Positions 10,553 to 22,544 of a stretch of DNA of 64,000 nucleotides are shown here, piece by piece. Origin of the DNA: Aphelenchoides besseyi. Taxonomy: Eukaryota > Nematoda > Chromadorea > Rhabditida > Aphelenchoididae. The notes under the pieces are model-generated. The model was not told where the DNA came from. It ran no database searches and was given only the letters and a program-made list of their open reading frames with translations. The stretch lies in contig JAMPIQ010000001.1 of assembly GCA_024699855.1 (NCBI GenBank), positions 1,426,001-1,490,000 of the forward strand, given 5' to 3'. Position 1 is the first letter of the stretch. Each line of letters starts with the position of its first letter. The position numbers and the translations under genes are program-made.

Positions 10553-12535
10553 TCAGATATCACCGTGGAATGCACTTGTCGCTTCTGAAGTGGCAATCAA
10601 CTGCTCGACTATGATTTCACTACCACTTCGTTCCGGTTCGTGAAGAATTAAAGCCTATGGTAATGAGGTTGTTTGTTAGCAATTGCGTTTCGTTAGTTTA
10701 CCTGCATTAGCTCGTCAATTTCTGTTAAATTGAACAGACGGCAAAGTTGCACATCTTCGATCAACTAAAATAACTGACTTTTTTTCTCCACGTCCAAACC
10801 CACTTGTTGAGCAACCGCCAAAACATTTGGAAGTAACAAAAGAAGTTGTCCAAAACGACACTCATCATCGGAATTGAACGGTATTTGAGGTGATTGAACG
10901 GTATTGTTCTTCAATGAAGATCTCAGCGCATTTAAAGCGGACAGTCGTGTTTTCTTCAAACTCTCGACCGTTTCGTTGGACGTACATGCTGAAAGTGATC
11001 TTCGATTTGATTCCACAAAATTCATGTCTACCAATGTTGTAGGGATTAAAGAAGAGAACCGCTTTTAACGCCACTGATTCCGTGGGATCGATTTCCAGAT
11101 CACGTAATGGTATGACTAATTCCTAAGATAACCAAAATGAGTTGCAATTTTGTTGTTTCCAAAACCTTGATTATTCGTGAAACCACAGCATTGATATCGC
11201 CCACCAAATACGAACTGTCTGCCGTCAACATTTTGTCGTTGGCGAGCCAAATTCCTCCTTCAGCATGAAGAGAACGTAGAGCAACGCCCAAAACAATTAA
11301 CGGCGTGGCATTTGCTTTCAACAGTGAAGCCTAACCACTGATTATAAACACGCAATTTGTGTTCATCTACCTGATCGTCCAGAGGTAACGAACTGAATTC
11401 GTGCAACGACTTCGCCCATTCGACCGTCAAGACCAATCGTTGATGAATACTTGCCCCCACATCGTCAAGCGTGGCAATTCTTTCGTTTCCTTCGTATTTA
11501 ATTTTTCCTTTGTCGTACATAACCTGTAACATATGTTCGTTCAATGGTCCTCTTAAACTCACTTGTCCAGTAGTTTTGATTACTGAATCACGCAGCTGGA
11601 TGCAAAGTTTTTCGGAATCCAGGAGGCGTTTCAGAAACTCTGCTCCTCGATCACCCTCTTCATCGATTCGCCGTCGTTTCCCAATCACATCTCTTTCGTT
11701 TTGTATCGCATCGGCACGCATTCCAGACGCTATGCATCTTCTAAGTTCAAACAACGATTAATCCGTTAGAAACAATAACTAACGATAGACGACAAGCCCT
11801 ACAACTGTTGCGGTTGGACTTTTCCACGACGCAATGACCATTGAAACGACACTTGTAACAGTGAGCCTTTCGAATTGAGCGTCTAAAGAAGCCCTGAAAT
11901 CAATTTGACGGTAAGAGACATTCGCGTGTGGTCGATTGATACGACGACTTTTTTGTTTAGTTTAAAGTGCAAAAACGCAATCTCTTTTGCACGCAATAAA
12001 ACTGTTAATTGCTGCAATAAACTCTACAAAGATTATGACTTGCCTTGCAACCATCGCACGAAGACACACAACCTGAAAACACGAAGCTTATTGATTGCCG
12101 TGTAACCTTTCGTTGGTCCACTTTGCAAAATTAGACCAATTTCGTTCGTATGAAAGATCATCTTATCCACAGACATTTCGAATTAATGAAAATACTTATC
12201 ATAGTGTCTACCAGTTGCCTTATCTTAAAACTTAAACAATTGAATTGAACTAGGGACTAAAACAAACCTGAACAAATCGCGCAAAGTCCCGAGTTGAGAC
12301 TGTTTCCGGGATCAACTGCTGATGGAAGTCCGTTGATCGGTAATGGAGTCGATGAAGTGGAGGAGGATGAAGGCGACGAAGTCATCGGCATTGTAGCAGC
12401 AAACAATGGACTCTGCGAGGTTTGAGTGATGCCGTTCTGAGGTATCAATTGTGCAGCAGCATTAATGAACGCTAAGGCAGTTGGTGAAGAGAGCAACGTT
12501 GAACTGTTTCCGAACGTGTTGGCATTTGTGTTCAT
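10553..12535 (-). CDS. HNF4-type nuclear hormone receptor (paralog A)
   Basis: Ligand-regulated zinc-finger transcription factor. A Ser/Thr/Pro-rich N-terminus leads into finger 1 ([15 protein letters not shown], then SCDGCKGFF) and finger 2 ([10 protein letters not shown] with CRACRLSRC). The hinge is [19 protein letters not shown], the HNF4/NR2A signature. The ligand domain shows [18 protein letters not shown], the helix-10 block [17 protein letters not shown] and the helix 11-12 block [15 protein letters not shown]. The DNA-binding domain is cut into small exons, one of 29 nt (12072-12044). The intron at 12199-12073 has an AT-AG boundary. The next (12043-11894) is GC-AG, with donor AAG|GCAAGT. 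The frame is open upstream from Met 12535 to a TTTTTGCAG acceptor at 12608-12610, so an earlier start exon, or trans-splicing to this acceptor, is possible. HNF4-type receptors are greatly expanded in nematodes; no one-to-one ortholog is claimed. Confidence 0.88.
12073..12199 (-). other. AT-AG intron of nuclear receptor A, conserved with paralog B
   Basis: This 127-nt intron begins ATAAGTATTT and ends GTTTTCAG. It lies inside the codon for the Gly of the HYG motif. Reading on from the exon meets a stop within six codons, so it must be removed. By hand alignment 110 of 127 positions match the equivalent intron at 15671-15545. It carries two GATA-like sites (TGATAAG across the donor and GGATAAGATGATC inside). 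Confidence 0.75.
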
Positions 12536-13359
12536 TTCAGAGGCGAAACGGGAACGTTTGTCAGCAGACGAACAGCACAACGAAGTGGCGGAGGTGCGTC
12601 GTTTGGCCTGCAAAAATTACACAGCGCCAGCGATGATCGTGGGGGTAGTCGATGATAAGAACGAAAAACTGAAAAGTGCCGCTTGATGTGAAATTGAAGA
12701 CACGAAATCACGTGTTATTAATTCGATCGGGTGGCCGTTTGATGGTTGGAAAGAAGAGAGAAATATTTTTTGCGCCGACACACCAACTTTTCCTTAGGCT
12801 TATGTGCGTTCACAGCGGAGAGAACAAAAACGGTTATTATTGATAGGCAACAAGCTAATTTGATGTTTGCGCTCTGGTATTGACACGTGAAGTGGTGTAG
12901 AATGGAAGTACCGTTTGGAATACTAACAGGCCAATTCCATCTGGTTTCGAATGGTCCTCTACTGCTTATACGTTACGTCAACCTCGCTAATGCAAATAAT
13001 ACCTTTCACTTATCAGTTGAAAATCGAACAGAACACGCCATTCAAACCACAGGTGTGTAATTAGGATCAGAAAGTATTCGTGAGTTATTTGATTGCAAAT
13101 ATGAGACCAAAAGACCAGTTCCCCGGATAATTAGCCTCAACATTTTAAACCTCGTGGTTTTGTCGCGTCACACATACGAAGCGGGAAATCTCATTTCGGC
13201 AATTCGAACCTTTTGAACGACAAACATTAACGTTTATTTTCTGACAAACAAAACTACGCACGGGGGTCAAATGAGGAAGAAGGATAAGAGCGTACAAAAT
13301 TACAATACCGTCATGCCAAAAAAAGTTTTTAATTTATTTGTTTGTTTTCGGGTTGATAT
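12536..13359. other. Intergenic region between the two tandem nuclear-receptor genes
   Basis: This region is upstream of paralog A and downstream of paralog B. On the minus strand the paralog A frame continues to the splice acceptor at 12608-12610. An AATAAA (minus strand, 13338-13333) follows paralog B. No other gene is seen. Confidence 0.5.
13333..13338 (-). terminator. Poly(A) signal AATAAA of nuclear receptor B
   Basis: AATAAA on the minus strand, 22 nt past the stop codon of paralog B. Confidence 0.6.
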
Positions 13360-15834
13360 TTATAAGATTGTCATAATTGAGTCGGAATTAATCCCACCAC
13401 CATTGGCCATTGACGAGACGGCCGGATTCAAGGATTGAGGAAGACCGGAAAGTCCGACAATTGGGTTTGCAAACGCAGCGGATGAGGCAATTGGTTGTTG
13501 CGGTTGTTGAAGAGTATTCATGAAGAACGATGGAGGTGCTACAGTAGCTGCTGCTTGCATTCCTGGAGGTGCTTGTTGGAGAAGAAGACCGGGATTACTA
13601 ACGACATTACTCAAGAAAGAATGATTTGAGACAATGGGATGTTGTGGCTGAGCCAATGAACCCAATCCGTTATTCATTAGAGGAGACGATTGAGGCATAG
13701 CAGCTGACGAAAGAGTTGGTGCACTCGTAGGAGTCGTTGAGACAGAAGATAATGAGAGAGTTGGACCTTGGAGATGTTCTTTGATGCTCACTGGTGCTGT
13801 AGTCTGTAAAGAGATATTTCTGTATTCATTAATTTTGTCTACCTGATCGTTAATATCATCGAGAATAAATTCCGACAACAAGCTATCAACTTCGGCCATT
13901 CCAAAAAACCTGCAAATATAAAGATAAAATAATTAAGTAGGTGTTAAGGCTTACTTCGACAAAGTCATGTTCTCGATAAGTAACTGTGTGAGAGCTTTTA
14001 GTGCAGGAGCAAGCAACAAAATGTTTCCGTAACGAGTTGGAGCATCTTCAGGATTCTAAAATCAACGTTCATTTTGTTCAGCGATTGCTTGTTACCTGAG
14101 TAAGAATGAACGAATAAAGAGCTTTAAGAACCTTATTTCGAGCATCACGAATTAGCGCTTGAGAACCGGTAGAAAGTCCTGAAATCATTTTACTCGTAAG
14201 AATTGATAGATTCTTAATGCTTAAATCTTGAGTTATAACGCACCTTTAGCTTCGGGATGCAAGAAAGCAAGAGCCTTCAGACAAACGAATTCTTCTTCAC
14301 GCATCTGAAATGTTCGAAAAGATCAAAGAACCTTCTTATATTCAATTACCTGAAGTTGTCGCATTGGCCAAACAATTTCGTCGAGTACCCGTGGTGTAAT
14401 CTAGAAAGCGAAACAAAGTTACTGACATAGAGAAACAATTACGTTGCTCGTTTTGAATGCAGCAAAACCATTCAATTCGGCTCCCGAACTCGTATCCCGT
14501 CCGACATTGTTGAACAGACAAACCCGAGTCGTATCGGGTGAACGAAATGCCGGCATCAAAATCAAATGTTGAGGAGCATAATTCTAAAGTCAAAACATCC
14601 AAAATGCAAACATTATCAAGTTACCTTTAGTAGAATAATTTTATCTTCGATATTGGTCAATTCAGGAAATGGCGAGACCTGAAACCAAAAACATTAAACC
14701 GAAACCATTTGTCTAACGAACATTTTTGGCCCATTCAACCATCAACAACAAGGTGGTACGTGAGATTTCATTCAAATCATCGACCGTGCATTGCGGTGCT
14801 CCCGAATCGTCGGAATTTGATGAAGAAGCAACGGTCGTAACACCGTTCGAAGCAATCGTCTGTCTGTATCTAACGGACATTTCCTGATTCACTCGTGCTT
14901 CCAACTGAAATCGTTCAATGAATCAAAATGTGGTCCATTCATTTTCTACCTCCATCAAAGTGTCAATAACGTCTGAACATCGTTCTCCAGTTACCGATGT
15001 CATTTCCGAACCGGCCGAACCAATTGGTGGCGGCGAATCTCGACGTGGCTTCTTCGGAGATCCGATGGTGTCGCGTTCAAATTGGATTGCCTCACGTTTC
15101 ATGCCAGCGGACAAGCACTTTTGAAAACGACAATACCTTCAAACATAATCTTTAATCTAATTATCGCTGTGAAAAAACTAACCGACAAGCACAACGAAAA
15201 CTTTTAGTGATGCTGCACTGCTTGTTGAATCTGAAAGTAGTGGATAATCTTGAGTTCATAATCGTCTAATCACTCACCGACATGTAAAACGTTGATTGCG
15301 CAATATCGTTCGACGGAAGAACCCTAAAAACGTATTCTTTAGTTTCAACATTAGTTTAACATGAAGTCAAAAGAGAACTAAAATTTACCTTTGCATCTGT
15401 AGAAAAAGTAGTTGGAAACGGGAAATCAACCAAAAACCTCAAACACTCTTTCGACAATTCAACTTCGACTTGAATCATCGAAATCGTTTGAAGCTGTTGG
15501 CTAATTTCGGTTTCTTGTCACTCACCCATTACATGAAACAACGCCTGAAAATACAAAGCTTATTGATCGTTAGGTAACCCTTCGTTAGTCCATTTTGCAA
15601 AATTAGACCGATTTCGTTCGTTTGAGAGATCATCTTATCCGCAGACTTTTTGAATTAATAAAAATACTTATCATAGTGAGTGCCAGTCGAGCGGTCTGCA
15701 AAATTCGAGAGATTAGTTGCGTGATTAGACCCTAATACACTTACCCGAACACACGGCACAGGGTTCTGCCAATGGATCTACTGAAATAGTGTGTTGGAAC
15801 TACCACTCCCAAGAGTCAACTAACCGAGGTCCAT
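13360..15834 (-). CDS. HNF4-type nuclear hormone receptor (paralog B)
   Basis: Second HNF4-type receptor, in tandem with paralog A. It starts [20 protein letters not shown] and continues through HYG, SCNGCKGFFRRT, TCRFNKQC and [14 protein letters not shown] to the hinge [11 protein letters not shown]. The ligand domain has VEWAKN, a helix ending [28 protein letters not shown], a helix 10 near [14 protein letters not shown], and [17 protein letters not shown], where the HNF4 activation helix sits. A Gln/Pro/Ser-rich tail of about 140 residues ends SDSIMTIL; paralog A lacks it. The DNA-binding domain uses very small exons: 10 nt (15834-15825), 19 nt (15544-15526) and 8 nt (15396-15389). The intron at 15671-15545 is AT-AG. 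All joins keep the zinc-finger frame. The target genes and ligand are unknown. Confidence 0.9.
15389..15396 (-). other. 8-nt micro-exon encoding part of the P-box of nuclear receptor B
   Basis: The exon ATGCAAAG lies between acceptor TTTTTCTACAG and donor GTAAAT. It completes the codons for Gly, Cys, Lys and Gly in CNGCKGFF, including the last zinc-binding Cys of finger 1 and the P-box Lys. Skipping it would shift the frame. Confidence 0.75.
15545..15671 (-). other. AT-AG intron of nuclear receptor B, conserved with paralog A
   Basis: This 127-nt intron has the same length and position as the one in paralog A. It starts ATAAGTATTT and ends GTATTTTCAG. It carries the same two GATA-like motifs. 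It separates HY(G) from VVSCNG. Confidence 0.75.
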
Positions 15835-17381
15835 AGCGTTCAATGTGACTAATAAAAGTGTGATAAAGAACAAATAAATGAAATCTCTGAAACGAACTGT
15901 CCGCTTTTACCGAAACAAGTGCAACACGCGAAACATTTGGTCACACGAATGTAGAGATGAACGGTGGAGAAAGATTTGTGTTCAAGAGCGTAACACACGA
16001 CCCTTTCGATCACAACGAAACGCATCAAGTCGCAGAAAAAATAAGCACGTAGTTTTTGATCACGAAAACATTACACCCACTATTCCTAACAACCATGCGC
16101 ACGGTTTTTTGATCTTACGGCCTCGCATTCCCTTTTCGCTTTACGTGCAGTGGAAGCAACGTGTGGTCTCTCTCGCTCAACCTTTTCCCTCCACCCCAGT
16201 CAAAGACCACAAAACTTGTATTCATTCCGCCCGTTTGCCCTCTGGACAATTGCGGAATGACGTTGAAGGGCGAATTGAGTTGGAACGTTTCGCAAAATTA
16301 TCATTGTCCAAAAACAAAAGTGATGTAACAGTTCAATCCGAACGATCTCGACATTTGAACGTCGTGCGCGAAAAGTGTGCGCGAATGGGCGAATTGAAAC
16401 ACAAATTAGCGCGGAGCGTCGATTTTCGTAAATCAACCGATTGCACGTGTTTTACGTTTGCTAAAGAACAAAAAAGAATGCGAAAACCTCAAAACGTGGT
16501 CTCATCTCCGTTGGCCGTCCGTCTCACCCATTCGGCTTGCCATCTTCTCTTCCTTTTTTTCTGGTTTTTGGCGTGCCAAAGCGGAAACTGCAGAGTCCTC
16601 AACCGCCGTTAAAGCGACCAAATCGGATCTGTTAATGAAATTTCGACAGGTGGAAACATGTAGATTTCTCCGGTACCATTGAGAAAACGATAACCACACC
16701 CGATTGTATCATACTCACCACTACCTCAAAAGTCTCGTTGCAAGTGCGGCGATGGGCAGGCAAGAAGGATAGTACGGGGATTGCATCGCGGGTTTGTCGC
16801 GACGTAGTTTGGAGTTGGTTGAGCAACGAGCGTTTCTGTTCGACTTCAGGAGCGGGTCACCGCCGTGAATTGTTTGTTTGCTCAGCGCACTCGCAGTCTT
16901 GAATTCGCTTTTGGTTCAACGAATTTCGGCGACTGACAAATAAGAAGCAGCGGAGTGGGTGGTTGAAAGATCGGCGTAAAGAAACTTCTACTCAATAGTC
17001 GCTAACGCCCACGTATAATCACGTACCGAACCATTGACGGTCATATGTAACAGACTTCTGGCGCTTTGGAGTCGCAATTACTCTCCTAACTCTCTCAAGT
17101 TGCCCCAGCAACCGCAAATCCAAAACTGCACTACGTCGAAAATTGAATTTGTATTACCTGCTAAAAGTTAGCAAATGGGTGCGTACTCTCTCGTTGACAC
17201 AAACTATACACAGACATGAGAGATGGAAAGTTAATGATCGGCGTCATTGTCATTTCGACCCTTATCATACAATTTAATCTGCTTTGTTCGTACGTTAGAG
17301 ACACACCAAACGTCTAATTATCGTCAACCACGACAAAGAAAAAAGATAGAATTTTATTAAGGTAACAACAAATCAACAAGT
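15835..17381. other. 1.5 kb region upstream of nuclear receptor B
   Basis: This lies between the start of paralog B and the 3' end of EFL1. A 244-codon open frame at 15878-16612 (+) has no recognisable domain and unremarkable, basic composition; I treat it as chance. A strong donor sequence on the minus strand near 16716 (GTGGTGAGTATG) after an open stretch could mark an upstream alternative exon of the receptor. The EFL1 AATAAA is at 17358-17353 (minus). Confidence 0.4.
17353..17358 (-). terminator. Poly(A) signal AATAAA of EFL1
   Basis: AATAAA on the minus strand, 24 nt past the EFL1 stop. Confidence 0.6.
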
Positions 17382-20300
17382 TTACTTGTTTCGTTTTAAA
17401 TTCCGCTGCTTCTCCGCACTGACCACCACCAATTCGTCGGTCTGAAGACCTTTCCGTCGACGAACAGCGTTCATGTATGCGCGTGCTTGATTCACCGAGT
17501 CTCCTTTCACTCCGAATTCTTCCAATTCCTCTTCGGTTGTCGGCTCCCAAAACGGATCCTCGTCGATGATTTGCCAATGGGAGAACTGAGTTTGAGCGGA
17601 TGCAACTCCGCTTGTTCGTTTACGTAGCTGCTCACAAAACGAAAAGCTCTCGACAATTGGCATATGGGCGTAGATTTCGAACAGACCATTGATTTCGTTT
17701 ACGTCTTCACTGAGCACCTGCAATACAAAAACTACTGTTGTTGACGTATTAAATCGACAATGATCAATGTTTTAGGCTTTCAACACAACGACACTTCGAA
17801 CTTACTTTTGCACGTCGTTGAGACAGAACCGTGTGAACTTTTCCCAACATTGTCGTTCCGGTAGTAACTTTACATTTGTACATCGGAGTAACCAAACGAA
17901 GTGGATGCTTCTTCACTGCGGCTCGGAAAGTTTGTTTCGCAGCGGAAATCAATTGTCCTTGTAGTTGAGGGTCTTGAAGTCGGTCGGCAATCACTTCTTC
18001 GCTCTCATCTTTTTCACCTAAAATCCACTCTTCCAAAATGATTCCAATACCTTGACATGGCTCATCACACAGAACTCCTTGAGACATGGCCAAATCAAAA
18101 CCCGCTACCACGGCTCGATCCAACGGTCGTAGTTTCTTATTGCTCGCTAAAACTCAATTGCCATTCTGCCAATTTTGAGTTACCTTTCCAAATCGATGGA
18201 CGATCGTAATCTGATGTTGCGTTGAACAAAATATTGAATTTAGCTCGATTTGGTCCAAACGTCCACACGTTTTCGAACAATTTCTCCACATCTGCTTCCG
18301 ATTTTCGTTGCCACCACGTACCTTTCAACGAGCACAACGATTGTTTTGCCTTCTCAATCAACTGATCGTGAAATGTGTCCAGCCATTGAATGTCATCGAA
18401 ACGAGCTTAAACATCTTGTTGTTGTTAGTTTGTTGAGTATTTCTTACATTCACGAAAATTTTTCAAATGAGATTCATTGGATTGAAGAAATTTGGTAATC
18501 TCGTCAGTCAATGGAACAGCTCGTACTTTAAGCTTCATATTGAACGTTTTCAAATTGCATTCCTAAACTTTCTAATGCTCTAAACACTCTTCAGAAGTAA
18601 GACAAACCGTAATATGCATGGCGATTATCTTCGCATATGTTGCTTGAGGGTCCGGTACGATCGTTTCAAGCAATGGAACGATTGGTTCTGAGATCTTAAA
18701 CAAACACAAGAATGACATCCAATAAACTTGACTTACTTCCAAATCCTCAAGCCCCATATCAGCCAAATCCTAAAGACGAGTTTTTCAATTGTCTTTCTTT
18801 TCGACTTACTTGAATGCATTTTTGAAGATGAACTTCGCCAGCAGTCACCAACGCCAAATCCCCGTCTTCTTGTTCATAAACACCGACTGATGAATCTAGT
18901 AATGAGAGTTGTTTTAGTGCCTGTCGAAGTGCTGTCATATCGGCCGAGTTTCCGCTACGTGATCGAACAGTCACACGAACCAATGGCTCCAAATCGGTAC
19001 TGTCGAAATGTAAACCGACAGTTTTCAACGGCTTTGACAATAACGTTGTGCCCGGTATAACATCCGAAAACTTGATTGCAACAATTGCACCAGCGGGAGC
19101 TTTTTCAATTTCCACCATTTCACGTCCCAGAGACACGTAAATCGATTCGATTTGAACGGAAGTCGGCTCATCCGAAGTTGATGCAACGAACAAAGTGGTA
19201 TCTTTAAAAGAACATGCAAACTTGTAAGCAATATAAAGTAACCTTTTTGCAATGTTCCAGACATCACTCGAACCAATGTGTAATACGAAGTATCCTTCTT
19301 GAAGAATTTCACAACAAATCCAACACAGAAGTCTTCTTTCGCGTTGCAATTCTTTACCGCATTCATCAATTCGGGCGAATCGTTAGCTGGAAAAATGACA
19401 TTTAAGCGTCCCAGCGATTGAAATGCTTCGTGAGCAGAAGTTGAATGAGCCACGGCTTTCAATGCGGACTTTGAAAGCGGAAGCCACGATCTCATGAACT
19501 CGGGAAACGCGTCTTCCATTCGTTTTGCTCGTACCGATGGCAACTTCAATTTCTCGGCAAATGCCTTCAGTTTTTCCAGATCGTTGTCAATAAATGCACA
19601 CTTTTGTACTTCCCAAATTGGCTGAAGAACCAGTTGCTCGAAGATCGTTCTCTTTCCTCTTCGTTCGGCATCAGCATGAATTTGACCACCAGCCAAAAAC
19701 GAATCGGAAAACAAACGTTCCGCCAACTCCGCTTCATCGATTTGCAGTCGGGTTGACCAAAGTTTAGCAAAATCGCGAACATCAAATGCCCAACCGTGAG
19801 CTGCTGACGCGAATACAACGTTCTCTGATGCGGGATGAAAGTGTTTTTTCTTTTCCGTTTCTTCGAATTTACTCCAATCCGTCGCTTCGATAAATTGTCC
19901 TTGAAGAATCTGCGAGACACATGAGTTGATGTTCTCCAGCAGCCGCGTCAAATGATTGAAAGCTTCGGCTTCGGTCATCTTCAACTCAACAACCAATCGA
20001 TCCATTTTGTTGATTACAAGAACGATGCTAATGTCGTTCAAAAGTGCCTGTCGTAGAAGAGCTTCCGTCTGCGAACAAACTCCCTCAACAACGTCAACAA
20101 CTAACAAAGCGACATCAGCGACGTTTACAGCCCAATTGACTTCGGAAATGAAATCCACGTGACCGGGACTGTCGATCAAATTGACAAGTAGTGGATTGAA
20201 ATACAAGGAAATAACACTCGATTTCATGGTGATTCCACGTTCCTGTTCATCTTCTCGTGAGTCCATGAAGCGCAGTTTTCCGGCCAAACGAGCTGCAAAA

Positions 20301-20515
20301 TCACAATTGTAAACAATAAAAAGAATACTAACATACCAGAGATGATGCCATTAGACGAAAGAATACAATCGGCCATTGTCGTCTTTCCATGATCGACATG
20401 AGCAATGATACAAACGTTTCGTATCAGTTTCGAGTTGATCTAAACAACCGCTCAGTAACGACAGTAAAAGAAATCGAACCTCATTGAATGTTTGAGTCAA
20501 ACGATTGAGGTCCAT
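17382..20515 (-). CDS. Elongation factor-like GTPase 1 (EFL1/Ria1), 60S ribosome maturation
   Basis: EFL1 is a cytoplasmic EF-2-like GTPase. With SBDS it releases eIF6 from late pre-60S subunits. The start is [12 protein letters not shown] at 20515. GTPase motifs are intact: [25 protein letters not shown] and NKMDR. The EFL1-type insertion follows the G domain, then domain II and the EF-2-like C-terminus. The protein ends with the family signature [20 protein letters not shown], then [21 protein letters not shown] and a basic tail KQRNLKRNK, close to the human ending. Introns are short GT-AG. The end signature separates it from EF-2, which lacks the DPFWxPTTEEE block and has a diphthamide loop instead. 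Confidence 0.95.
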
Positions 20516-21640
20516 TTCGAACGTTCTGAACGCTGGTTATAACAAAGCTGACGAATGATGAAGAAAAGTAACTTGGCTTCAAATGTGACCAACAGATCAA
20601 ACTCATGGTTTAAAACGAAGTATTTATTTATCATCACCAGAGAGAATTGGAACAAGAGTTTGATAATACTTTTACAAAAGTTGTGTGTGCAGTTGACAAG
20701 CGAAATGACTTCGATTTTCCGTCGATAAGTTAGAAAAAGTGATCGTAACCAACTCGCTTGTCAAGAATCAAAAGCACATAATCGAACACTAGCGCCTACA
20801 TGTAAGAAAACTAAAACATAGATGTACACGAGTATCATGATGAGCAAAATGCCAAACAAAAAGTAAATGGACGAAAACAAGAGAATATGTCCGACTGATG
20901 ATTAAGAGGTCAGAATAAAACTAACGGCAATTTTGTTTGTTTTGGATTACTACGTCTGAAGAAGTGGAAGAGATTTCGATGCGATGGCGTCAGGTCATCA
21001 AATACGAAGTGCGCTAATGGTTGAGAGAAGAAGATTAAGTAAACTCTGCATTCGATTATACCGGGAAATGAGGTACGGCTTACGAATACTATGTTGAGCG
21101 ATAACTGTGAAGTACGATCAATAAAGTTAGCCACCAAGATTACACATTGGACGTGCACAAACAAAACAATCTTTAAAAGTTCTACGCACCGTAATTGCAT
21201 CTCAATCGGATGCTTTAAGACGACAAGTTAACAAGCACAATGGAAGAATGGCAACAAGATGAGAAGAGGAAGATTTCGAAAACGCGTTGAATTTAAGTGA
21301 AAACGATAAGAACAGTTTTGGAAAAGACGTTCGATTTTGAAATCTTCCCCTTCTACTATTTAATGGACCTACTTATGAAGTAACAGAAAACGAGTATCAT
21401 TTGTTTATACGCGTGCGTATCTATATACAATAAAAGTAGATATACAGTCTGTGTAGCAACCGAGGAGTTTGAAGATAAAGAGACCCAGCGCATTTATTTT
21501 AGTTTTCGTGGCAATTGCGCCCAATAACTAGAAGCTGCAAAAGCCCAGTAGAGAGCCCGTATAGAAATCCAAGGACGGCGTTACGTACCTGCTGCTTGCA
21601 CTTAAATACAAAAATGAACAAAAACAGTTTGAAAAATTGA
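20516..21640. other. 1.1 kb intergenic region
   Basis: This lies upstream of EFL1 and downstream of the TMEM98-like gene. No coding frame above about 95 codons and no recognisable domain are seen. A minus-strand AATAAA-like site near 21490 may end the TMEM98-like transcript. Confidence 0.5.
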
Positions 21641-22544
21641 TTAGGAAGAACACGCTGGATCGGCTGGCGCCGTTTCGTCGGTCACCAACGGGCATCGTTG
21701 CGAAATTTCATTCGGTTTCTTCAGTAGTGTTTCTTTGACGGTCGTTGATGCTTCCGGCTTTCGATTCTCCACCTTTCGATTCTCCGTCGACTCTTCTTCT
21801 TCCGTCTGGTTGCTGGCTTGTGGCTCTTCGGATGACTTATCAGGCTCTTTTTCATCGTCTTCAGCAATATTTGCCAATTGCTGACGTTCCAAATGTTCGG
21901 CCGCAATGGTCAGTTGTTGAGCATGAGCCTCCATTTCCTGAACCAACTTCCCAAAAGTCTCCTTGTATTTAGGGTTCAGAATGTAAAATGGCATTACCAG
22001 AGACCAACACTAAAAACGACAATATAAACAATAAATAATTCAATGATATTTACAGCTGTGGTTAATGCACACGCTCTTGCTTCAATTAATCGAACATCAA
22101 CTTTTGGTAGGGAGAGAGCGGAGAGCAGGTTGTCGAATCGCGGTACGAGTCGTGTGGTTGCTTCACAAATAACCTCGTTAAGTTGTGGATTGATATCTTG
22201 AAGTGGAATCTTTGCTAATTGATCGGTAAGTGCATGACATAGTTTGAGAACCGAGACGCAGTGTTCCAACACGCCGGAGACATCGAACAGCCACCGATTA
22301 CTGTTCAGTTGTTGAGCTAAACGTGAACAAAGTTGTGATAATGGAAATCCATTGACTTACAGATGTGCGGACTCAACTGACCAATTTCCATGTCTTCGTG
22401 TTTCAGCTTCGAGAATCGCAGCGTCTGGTCGACCAGAAGCCGATTGTACTCGAACTTTCGTCGACATAAATGAATGAGGACGATCAACGAGACGCAGAAA
22501 ACGACGAACAACACCGCCAACGCCAAATAAACAACCACATCCAT
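21641..22544 (-). CDS. TMEM98-like single-pass membrane protein
   Basis: The start is MDVVVYLALAVLFVVFCVSL at 22544: a short luminal or outer end, one membrane helix, then a basic HLCRRKF stop-transfer. The following domain matches TMEM98 in order: LSPHI, NRWLFDVSGVLEHCVSVL, KLCHALTDQLAKI, TRLVPRFDNLLSAL and EARACALTTA. Two introns are present. A Glu/Ser/Lys-rich tail of about 90 residues is longer than in vertebrates. In vertebrates TMEM98 acts in the ER and secretory pathway and restrains the myelin regulator MYRF; whether this one interacts with a worm MYRF is only an inference. Confidence 0.85.

Noticed and set aside
12073..12199. U12-type (minor spliceosome) AT-AC intron
   Set aside because: The donor is ATAAGT rather than ATATCCTT and the end is CAG, not AC. 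Nematodes such as C. elegans also lack the minor spliceosome.
15878..16612. 244-codon open frame on the plus strand upstream of nuclear receptor B
   Set aside because: No domain, no signal, mixed composition and no supporting splice or trans-splice context. It lies in a promoter region, so it is probably chance.
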